Shown here piece after piece: positions 13,226 to 18,171 of a stretch of 18,171 nucleotides of DNA. The stretch lies in assembly GCA_964581605.1 (NCBI GenBank), contig CAZOPF010000109.1:1-18171 (forward strand), in the 5' to 3' direction. The notes beneath the pieces were generated by a model. It was not told the DNA's origin. It searched no databases and saw only the letters and a list, made by a program, of their open reading frames with translations. Every line of letters begins with the position of its first letter. The first letter of the stretch is position 1. The position numbers were made by a program, and so were the translations under genes. The DNA comes from CAADGU01 sp964581605. GTDB lineage: Bacteria; Chloroflexota; Anaerolineae; Promineifilales; Promineifilaceae.

Positions 13226-14494
13226 TTATTGGCTGCCTTCTAACACGGCGCGGCGGCAGTCCAGCAATTGTTGTTGGGCCAGTTCGCCATAAAACTGATT
13301 TTTTTCGGTGACAGCTTGCAGCAAGGGGATGGCCTGGGGGCAATTTTGCAGGCCGGCACGTATGTAAGCATCGGCCAGTAAATAAAAGAAGCGGGCATTG
13401 GTTTCGGTGGGTTCACCATACAATGCGGTTGCTTTATTAAACTCCTCAATGGCCAGGTCAAATTTGTTATTGCGCATGTAGGCTTCACCAAGACGGCCGT
13501 GCGCCCGTGCCACATTCGGATTTAATTCCACGGACCGGATCGCGTTTTCTTCTGCCTGCACATCTTCCCCCAATTGCAGATACATATAAGCCAGGCCGTC
13601 ATAGGCATCAGCATTATCCGGGTCTACTTCCAGCGCATCCTCAAACCAGATAATCGCTTCTGGCAAACGGCTATCAGCAAAGGCGTTATAGGCCATTTCA
13701 ATGTACAGATCGGCAAAGTTAGGATCTGCTTGTAGGCCAAGTTGAAACTGTTCGCGTGCAGCATCATAAAAGGCCTGTACCGTAAAAACCTGCCCCATAT
13801 AGTAACGTGCCAGGGCATTTTCCGGGTCCAGGGTAATGGCGGTTTCGGCCTGAATTTGTGCTTCCTGATATAACTCTGGTTCGCCCTGCGCTACCAGCCC
13901 CCCGGCCATTTGGGCATAGGCAGTAGATAAAATGGTCTGGTCGGTTGGATTTAAGTCAATAGCACGCTCGGCGGCCGTGACGGCTTGCGCAAATTCCAGA
14001 TTGGCCCCGTTGGGATCACCTGCGTCTAACAGCCGGTTGCCATTCGCCATGTAAGCGGCGGCAACGGCCGTCCATACTCGCGGATTGTCTGGCGCCAACA
14101 CCACCGCCTCTTCGCTGCGAGCCAACGCTTCTTCCACACAGTTAATTGTCTCGCCCGCCTCGCCCACTTCCAAACTGGCGCAGCCCAATTCCACTAATAA
14201 CTCGATGTAACGAATATAGATTTCCGGTTTGGTAGCGTCCAGGCGCAATGCCTGGCGATAATAAGCGACGGCTTCGGCCGTTGCGCCGTCTTTTTGGCTG
14301 ATTTCAGCCAGCAATGCATACTCCGTCGCGGAGCGGGTTGGTTCTGGTGTGGGGGTAGGGATGATGACATCCCGGACTTCGTCTGCGTTTTGAATGACAA
14401 ACAGGGTTACAGCCAGCCCAAAGACGAAAAATAAAAAGAGCAGACAAGATGGCCCACGTCGGGGATAGCGAGGAGGTGTGCGTTTGATTACCAT
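13226..14494 (-). CDS. Membrane-anchored TPR-repeat protein
   Basis: 422 residues. The N-terminus is basic (KRTPPRYPRRG), followed by a hydrophobic anchor at about 17-34 and a Pro/Thr linker (PTPTPEPTRS, 46-55). The rest is a run of TPR units with typical signatures such as AVAYYRQALRLDATKPEIY, AERAIDLNPTDQ, AETAITLDPENALARYYMG and AIIWFEDALEVDPDNADAY. The repeats should face outward as a protein-binding surface; no enzyme domain is visible. The ATG at 14494 is chosen over an in-frame TTG at 14512. No clear Shine-Dalgarno sequence: TAGATAGTGTACTC precedes the ATG, so it may be leaderless. A terminator ends 17 bases upstream. It is downstream of, and codirectional with, the GT2 gene at 14653, but separated by that terminator; convergence with nothing on its left, since groES runs the same way. 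Confidence 0.85.
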   Translation of the reverse strand: MVIKRTPPRYPRRGPSCLLFLFFVFGLAVTLFVIQNADEVRDVIIPTPTPEPTRSATEYALLAEISQKDGATAEAVAYYRQALRLDATKPEIYIRYIELLVELGCASLEVGEAGETINCVEEALARSEEAVVLAPDNPRVWTAVAAAYMANGNRLLDAGDPNGANLEFAQAVTAAERAIDLNPTDQTILSTAYAQMAGGLVAQGEPELYQEAQIQAETAITLDPENALARYYMGQVFTVQAFYDAAREQFQLGLQADPNFADLYIEMAYNAFADSRLPEAIIWFEDALEVDPDNADAYDGLAYMYLQLGEDVQAEENAIRSVELNPNVARAHGRLGEAYMRNNKFDLAIEEFNKATALYGEPTETNARFFYLLADAYIRAGLQNCPQAIPLLQAVTEKNQFYGELAQQQLLDCRRAVLEGSQ

Positions 14495-14510
14495 GAGTAC
14501 ACTATCTAAC

Positions 14511-14535
14511 AAAAAGCCGACGAATAACGTCGGCT
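14511..14535 (-). terminator. Intrinsic terminator after the leftward GT2 gene
   Basis: On the minus strand AGCCGACG (14535 to 14528) pairs perfectly over 8 bp with CGTCGGCT (14522 to 14515) across a 5-base loop, followed by TTTT (14514 to 14511) then G. It lies about 120 bases after the stop of the GT2 gene at 14653 and only 17 bases before the start of the next leftward gene at 14494. Confidence 0.85.
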
Positions 14536-14606
14536 CAAAATCGCGGCAATAGTAGCATCAGGCAAGGAGGGCAACAAGACAGATTATTGTGATTCTCATG
14601 GTGCTG

Positions 14607-14650
14607 AGGTATGCAGGTGTTCAGGTGAACACCTAAACATTTGCATACCT
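14607..14650. repeat. Octamer-repeat double hairpin (AGGTGTTC-type)
   Basis: The sequence reads in 8-bp steps: AGGTATGC, AGGTGTTC, AGGTGAAC, ACCTAAAC, ATTTGCAT, ACCT. The inner arms AGGTGTTCA (14615-14623) and TGAACACCT (14626-14634) are perfectly complementary with a 2-base loop. The outer arms AGGTATGCA (14607-14615) and TGCATACCT (14642-14650) are also perfectly complementary. The right side carries one more octamer than the left. It begins three bases beyond the stop of the leftward GT2 gene, upstream of its terminator. Confidence 0.85.
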
Positions 14651-14652
14651 GA

Positions 14653-15630
14653 TCACTTCAACATTTTTCGATGTTGCCAGCGCCACCAGAGGCCGGCCGG
14701 GTAGCCTAGCATTTTAGCCACATCGCCAACGAGCCGGATGATGGGGATGAGAGCGATGGCTCGAAGCCGGGAGGGAGGGCGCCAGCCCCAGGTGTTTTGC
14801 CAGAGGCGTTGGGTGGGGCGGCCGCAATAAACGGCCGTGCCCACAAACAACAATAACCACCCCACAACCTTCTCGCGCCAGATGAGGCGCAGCATAAAAG
14901 GCAGAGCAACAAAATAGGTGGCGTAACGAATAAGGTGACGCAGCGGCCACAGATTGGCTTTACCATCGCCACGGCTATAAAGATAATACTGTTTGAAAAA
15001 GGCAGCCAGGCTGTGCCGAGGACGAAAATAGGCTACGGCCGTGTCCACAAATACAAACTTGTCCCCCTGCTCTTTCAGCGCAAAATCAAAAACCAGGTCT
15101 TCACTATAGTCCAGCCATTCAGGGTAGCCGCCAACAACCTCCCAGGCACTCTTGAGGAAAGCAACCGAGCGGCTGGATGGCAAAAAGGTGGCAGGGTCAA
15201 TATCACGGCGGGCGGGTAACACCGCTGCCCCCATGACCACTTCAAAGTCGGTGTAAGGGTCAGCTTCAAACCAGCCGGCGGCTACAGCCGCTTCCCCTCT
15301 TTCTATCGGCGCGACAATATCTTCTAACCAACAGGGTGAAAGAACAACGCCAGCATCGGTAACAGCGACAATGGTGCCGGCGGCGGCAGCTATGGCCTGG
15401 TTGCGCCCCTGGCTGATATTAGCCCCAGGAGCAACCAACACAGTCAGAGGCAGCCACCGTTTATATTCGGCCAGAATTTCCAGCGTGTTATCTGAAGATC
15501 CACCATCACAGATGATAACTTCATCAGGGTGGCGGCTTTGGTAGATGAGGGAATCGAGCAACGGCCGTAACCCCTCCCCTTCATTCTTTACTGTGGCGAT
15601 CACTGAAACACCCAAAGCGCTGCCTGTCAT
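14653..15630 (-). CDS. Glycosyltransferase family 2 with C-terminal membrane segments
   Basis: 325 residues. The GT-A fold starts with VSVIATVKNEGEGLRPLL, then CDGGSSDNT (41-49) and VTDAGV (90-95), which holds the position of the usual DxD motif with a single Asp. SEDLVFDF (176-183) carries the Glu-Asp of the catalytic base region. Two or three hydrophobic segments follow (about 235-270 and 290-305), so the enzyme is membrane associated. It likely extends or decorates a lipid-linked or envelope glycan; donor and acceptor are not readable. The ATG at 15630 is chosen because the fold starts within ten residues; an in-frame TTG at 15693 would add 21 unlike residues and run into the divergent promoter. 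No Shine-Dalgarno sequence is visible, but a TATACA lies seven bases upstream of the ATG. Divergent from the flippase-like gene. Confidence 0.9.
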   Translation of the reverse strand: MTGSALGVSVIATVKNEGEGLRPLLDSLIYQSRHPDEVIICDGGSSDNTLEILAEYKRWLPLTVLVAPGANISQGRNQAIAAAAGTIVAVTDAGVVLSPCWLEDIVAPIERGEAAVAAGWFEADPYTDFEVVMGAAVLPARRDIDPATFLPSSRSVAFLKSAWEVVGGYPEWLDYSEDLVFDFALKEQGDKFVFVDTAVAYFRPRHSLAAFFKQYYLYSRGDGKANLWPLRHLIRYATYFVALPFMLRLIWREKVVGWLLLFVGTAVYCGRPTQRLWQNTWGWRPPSRLRAIALIPIIRLVGDVAKMLGYPAGLWWRWQHRKMLK

Positions 15631-15704
15631 TGCCAGATGTATATCAGTTGTATGAGTATCGTTCTCTACCTTTACCAACGCACACTTCTCCAATCAGGAC
15701 GCTA

Positions 15705-15713
15705 TGTTATAAT
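15705..15713 (+). promoter_or_regulatory. Extended -10 promoter for a near-leaderless gene
   Basis: TGTTATAAT (15705-15713) is a perfect -10 hexamer TATAAT with the upstream TG of an extended -10; no good -35 is seen at the usual distance. Transcription should start about 7 bases downstream, within about three bases of the ATG at 15723, leaving no room for a ribosome binding site. Confidence 0.7.
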
Positions 15714-15722
15714 CGCCTGCTT

Positions 15723-16730
15723 ATGTTGAAAAATATCCGCAAAGGGCTAAAAAATAAAAAGGTTCGTGGCATTTTGCAAGTGATCATCAGTTTAGGGTTG
15801 CTTGCTTACTTTGTTTACGACGTTGGCCCGGCTGCCCTTGCCCAAAATTTGTTAACGATAGACAAACAATGGTACCTGGCGGCATTGGTACTGTTTGAAA
15901 TTAACATTGTTATTCGCGCTTACCGTTGGTACATCCTGTTACATGCCCTGAATGATAAACCGTCATTCTTGCACCTGCTTTACCTGTATTATCTGGGCTT
16001 TTTTGCCAACAACTTCATCCCTAGCGGTTTCGGTGGCGATGTTGTCAAGATTGTAAACCTGCGTGAACATTACGGCCGCGGCGCTGAAGCCCTCAGTTCT
16101 GTCATCATGGAGCGGTTGACCGGGCTGATGGGCTCATCTCTCGTTGCTTTGGTAACGCTTACACTAAATGCTTTAGGCCACATCACACCAGTCCAACTGC
16201 CACCTGTGATGTGGTTTATCATCATCGTCACTAGCATAATCATCCCACTGGGCTTTGCCACCATTCGTTGGGTAGATATCTTATCCATCCTGGAGCGCAT
16301 TTTCCCAGCCGCCCCCCGGTTGCCCCGGTATAATTCGCTGCAAAATCTGGTCGAGACAGTTCACCGTTACCCGCTTTCTGTCCTGCTCAATTCCCTGTTG
16401 GTCAGCATTCCATTTACCATCAGCCTGGTGCTGGTGCAATACTTCATTGCTATCGGGTTGGGTGTAGATTTGCCCATTACTGTCTACTTTTTATTTGTAC
16501 CCCTGATTGCCGTCCTTAACTTAATGCCTCTCGCTTTTAATGGTTTGGGTTTCCGCGAAGGCATCTATATTTCCCTGTTTGGGCCATTAGGCGTTCCCCA
16601 AAGTCAGGCGGTGGCTATGTCTCTGGCGTTTTACTTCCTGCGCTTCTTTACCGGCTTACTGGGAGGGGTTTTATATGCCATTCGCAGTGCCCGTCATATG
16701 GTACGGCTGCCACACACCGAAAAATTGTAA
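15723..16730 (+). CDS. Flippase-like / lysylphosphatidylglycerol-synthase transmembrane-domain protein (YbhN/AglD family)
   Basis: 335 residues, polytopic, with about eight hydrophobic segments. Family signatures are FFANNFIPSGFGGDVVKI in the first half and VIMERLTGL (128-136), the pattern of the UPF0104 / LPG_synthase_TM domain. Members include the membrane part of MprF, which flips lysyl-phosphatidylglycerol, and archaeal AglD, linked to polyprenyl-linked glycans. No soluble aminoacyl-transferase domain is attached, so it is not full MprF. Beside two GT2 genes, a role in moving lipid-linked sugars or assisting glycan transfer is plausible but inferred. The start at 15723 is used because the protein begins MLKNIRKGLKNKKVRG before the first segment and sits just after the extended -10 promoter; an in-frame start at 15630 lies upstream of that promoter. 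Confidence 0.9.
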   Translation: MLKNIRKGLKNKKVRGILQVIISLGLLAYFVYDVGPAALAQNLLTIDKQWYLAALVLFEINIVIRAYRWYILLHALNDKPSFLHLLYLYYLGFFANNFIPSGFGGDVVKIVNLREHYGRGAEALSSVIMERLTGLMGSSLVALVTLTLNALGHITPVQLPPVMWFIIIVTSIIIPLGFATIRWVDILSILERIFPAAPRLPRYNSLQNLVETVHRYPLSVLLNSLLVSIPFTISLVLVQYFIAIGLGVDLPITVYFLFVPLIAVLNLMPLAFNGLGFREGIYISLFGPLGVPQSQAVAMSLAFYFLRFFTGLLGGVLYAIRSARHMVRLPHTEKL

Positions 16731-16771
16731 AGGATCAATCTTCTTAACCCCAAGAGAATAGGGAGGTTACT

Positions 16772-16828
16772 GTGTTGAAATTTGGGAGACGGTGGGGTTT
16801 GGAGATTTACAGACCAGGCATCTTTTAA
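16772..16828 (+). CDS. Possible 18-codon leader peptide upstream of a GT2 gene
   Basis: A strong ribosome binding site GGGAGG (16761-16766) precedes a GTG at 16772 (TTG next at 16775). The frame runs 18 codons, reading (M)LKFGRRWGLEIYRPGIF, and ends in TAA at 16826-16828, 13 bases before the GT2 start. The frame differs from that of the GT2. The downstream gene has a much poorer ribosome binding site, so the leader may couple or modulate its translation. It could instead be a relic of a decayed gene start. Confidence 0.4.
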   Translation: MLKFGRRWGLEIYRPGIF

Positions 16829-16841
16829 TCTGTCCGGAATC

Positions 16842-17837
16842 ATGTATACAAAAGACTTATCAATTGTTGTGCCCGTTTATAATGAGGTGGAGAATTTACG
16901 GCCGTTATTAGATGAAATTACCACCACTCTCGCGGCCGAACCACTTGATTATGAAGTGCTGTTTATCAATGATGGCAGCAGCGACGGCAGCACAGAACTG
17001 CTGCGCCAGCTAACGGCCGAAAACCCCCGTGTGGTTGTTATCCAATTTCGGCGCAATCATGGGCAGACGGCCGCCTTTGCTGCCGGGTTTGATCATGCGC
17101 ACGGCCGTGCCATTCTCACCATTGACGCTGACCGCCAAAACGACCCGGCCGATATTCCCAAACTCGTTGCCAAATTAAACGAAGGATATGATGTGGTCAA
17201 CGGCTGGCGGCAAAACCGCCAGGATGCCTTCCTCATGCGCAAACTGCCCTCTTACGTTGCCAATCGTTTGATTGCCCGCGCTTCCAATGTACAGCTCCGA
17301 GATCGCGGCTGTTCTCTGCGCCTTTTTCGCGCCGAAGTAACCAAAAATTTGCACCTGTACGGGGAGATGCACCGCTTTATCCCCGAAATGGTCAGCTTTG
17401 CCGGGTATAGCATGGCCGAAGTACCCGTAAACCATCGTCCACGTGTGGCCGGAGAATCCAAATATGGTCTTAGCCGCACCTTTCGGGTGCTGGTAGATTT
17501 AATAACGGTTGTTTTTTTGCGCAAATATAGCGACCGGCCCATGCACTTGTTTGGCTATTTAGGACTGGCTTGTGGGGGGGCTGGCAGTTTGTTTCTGGCC
17601 TACCTGGTACTGTTGAAGGTATGGGGTGGGCTGACGGGCGGCTGGGACGGCTTTCATGCGACGGAAATTGGGGAACGGCCGTTACTCTCTCTGGGTATCT
17701 TGCTCATCATCCTCAGTGTCCAATTTCTGGTGATGGGTCTCATTGCCGAACTGATTGTACGCACCTATTATGAGGCCCAAAATAAACCGGTCTACCACAT
17801 TCAACATGTGTACGGCCGGGAAGACAACCAGCCATAA
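16842..17837 (+). CDS. Polyprenyl-phosphate glycosyltransferase, GT2 family (GtrB/DPM1-like)
   Basis: 331 residues. The GT-A domain begins at the first residues (SIVVPVYNEVENL) and shows FINDGSSDGS (41-50), TIDADRQNDP (93-102) with the DAD metal motif, RDRGCSLRLF (153-162), HRFIPEM (177-183) and RPRVAGESKYG (199-209), the acceptor-phosphate region of dolichol- or undecaprenyl-phosphate hexose synthases. Two C-terminal membrane segments (about 236-260 and 280-306) are followed by IVRTYYEAQNKPVYHI. It should load a hexose onto the polyprenyl carrier. It is similar in architecture to the gene at 7372 but diverged, so probably of different sugar specificity. The ATG at 16842 is chosen because it directly precedes the first strand; an in-frame TTG at 16782 would add 20 residues. 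No clear ribosome binding site. It follows the flippase-like gene by 111 bases and is probably cotranscribed. Confidence 0.92.
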   Translation: MYTKDLSIVVPVYNEVENLRPLLDEITTTLAAEPLDYEVLFINDGSSDGSTELLRQLTAENPRVVVIQFRRNHGQTAAFAAGFDHAHGRAILTIDADRQNDPADIPKLVAKLNEGYDVVNGWRQNRQDAFLMRKLPSYVANRLIARASNVQLRDRGCSLRLFRAEVTKNLHLYGEMHRFIPEMVSFAGYSMAEVPVNHRPRVAGESKYGLSRTFRVLVDLITVVFLRKYSDRPMHLFGYLGLACGGAGSLFLAYLVLLKVWGGLTGGWDGFHATEIGERPLLSLGILLIILSVQFLVMGLIAELIVRTYYEAQNKPVYHIQHVYGREDNQP

Positions 17838-17958
17838 TCAGCGAGATTTAGCCATCTTTTTGCAACGGTTTATAACAATTCACCGAAAAGGACGCGCAGA
17901 GGCAGCGGTTTTCCCTTTACTTTCCGCCGCGCCGTGCCCTTTACGGTTAACAAAGGTC

Positions 17959-18001
17959 TACCAACAACCAGGTTGGTAATCACATTCAGACTGTGATAAC
18001 C
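17959..18001. other. Two overlapping stem-loops downstream of the GT2 gene
   Basis: TACCAAC (17959-17965) pairs with GTTGGTA (17972-17978) across a 6-base loop. The second arm overlaps GGTAATCACA (17975-17984), which pairs with TGTGATAACC (17992-18001) at 9 of 10 positions across a 7-base loop. The two stems cannot form at once, so the layout resembles a switch, but no T-run follows and there is no gene within 160 bases. It may be a 3' end processing signal or simply repeat debris. Confidence 0.45.
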
Positions 18002-18013
18002 TCATAATCAGTA

Positions 18014-18062
18014 AGTGATCATGTGCAAATAAGTTAGCGATTGGGTAATTGGGTAATTAAGT
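18014..18062 (+). repeat. 49-bp inverted repeat, right copy
   Basis: Matches the reverse complement of 1-49 at 47 of 49 positions; the two differences lie in the AGTGATC-side part (ATG against GTT). The segment from 18039 on (GATTGGGT, AATTGGGT, AATTAAGT) is octamer tandem sequence and forms the left arm of the hairpin at 18040-18102. Confidence 0.85.
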
Positions 18063-18102
18063 AATGGAAGCGGCTTATTACCAAATTACTCAATTACATA
18101 AT
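18040..18102. repeat. Octamer-repeat hairpin (GGGTAATT-type), right end
   Basis: The 26-base arm 18040-18065 (TTGGGTAA twice, then TTAAGTAA) pairs with 18077-18102 at 21 of 26 positions across an 11-base loop (18066-18076). Both arms keep an 8-bp period. It lies about 60 bases before the gene starting at 18165. Confidence 0.8.
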
Positions 18103-18164
18103 TCCTGCAGGGTTACTAAGGCGATTGGCAATATCGTACAACGTTTAATTTAAGGAGAAAACTC

Positions 18165-18171
18165 ATGCCAA
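18165..18171 (+). CDS. Start of a gene cut by the window end
   Basis: ATG at 18165 preceded by AAGGAG (18152-18157) at a 7-base spacing, then CCA and one more base. Only Met-Pro can be read. The good ribosome binding site makes a real gene start likely; the product is unknown. Confidence 0.6.

Larger units (their letters stand above)
17838..18164. other. Non-coding intergenic region with hairpins and repeats
   Basis: No convincing gene lies here. The first part (17880-17950) is an imperfect GC-rich inverted region (for example GACGCGCAGAGGCAGCGG against CCGCCGCGCCGTGCCCTTT, with indels). Then come two overlapping hairpins (17959-18001), the right copy of the 49-bp repeat and an octamer hairpin (18014-18102). 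The last 60 bases lead into a new gene start with AAGGAG at 18152-18157. A -10-like TTTAAT lies near 18145, but no firm promoter was assigned. Confidence 0.7.

Noticed and set aside
17755..17979. A 74-codon ORF after the last GT2 gene
   Set aside because: It overlaps the GT2 end in another frame, has no ribosome binding site or family resemblance, and runs through hairpin sequence.
1..18062. The whole window as a transposon or island bounded by 49-bp inverted repeats
   Set aside because: No transposase, integrase or resolvase is present, the contents are housekeeping genes (groESL), and the repeat shares its octamer part with internal intergenic copies. A dispersed repeat family fits better.

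Overview
The window looks like a chromosomal stretch of a Chloroflexota bacterium, most likely an Anaerolineae-type lineage. That placement is an inference from gene content and style: lipoproteins with Pro/Thr-rich linkers, an LCP-family protein, an RRM/RGG RNA-binding protein, a SpoIIE-type phosphatase, and GroES-GroEL under a CIRCE element. No rRNA, tRNA, CRISPR array, transposase, integrase or phage gene was seen. The genes look intact and mostly housekeeping or envelope related.

Layout. (1) 94-2801: an LCP-family membrane protein (minus), a divergent SxxK serine hydrolase (plus) and a small lipoprotein (minus). (2) 2989-8397: a rightward run with a DsbA-cyclophilin fusion lipoprotein, a lipoprotein made of two similar halves, a clan GH-G-like glycoside hydrolase, an endonuclease/exonuclease/phosphatase-family protein and a polyprenyl-phosphate-type glycosyltransferase. 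(3) 8429-10115: an RRM RNA-binding protein with its own promoter and leader, then a SpoIIE/PP2C phosphatase and a small P-loop NTPase. (4) 10140-14494, all leftward: a TPR protein, groEL, groES with sigma70 promoter and CIRCE operator, and a membrane-anchored TPR protein. (5) 14653-17837: a leftward GT2 glycosyltransferase diverging from a rightward flippase-like membrane protein and a second polyprenyl-phosphate-type GT2. (6) 17838-18164: non-coding repeats, then the first codons of a new gene.

The genes suggest an envelope-centred neighbourhood: lipid-linked sugar transfer (three GT2 enzymes, a YbhN/AglD-like protein, the LCP protein), extracytoplasmic folding (DsbA-cyclophilin) and cytoplasmic folding (GroESL).

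The most unusual signals are not genes. The palindrome ACGGCCGT occurs about 29 times by hand count, nearly always inside genes, in the manner of cyanobacterial HIP1. Several intergenic regions hold hairpins built from degenerate 8-bp tandem units (period 8 in both arms), with a different unit at each locus. A 49-bp sequence of that family lies in inverted orientation at both ends of the window. Other points are a terminator-like hairpin inside the 5' coding region of the phosphatase, two short leader ORFs, and several genes that look leaderless. All calls come from reading the sequence only; no database search was run.
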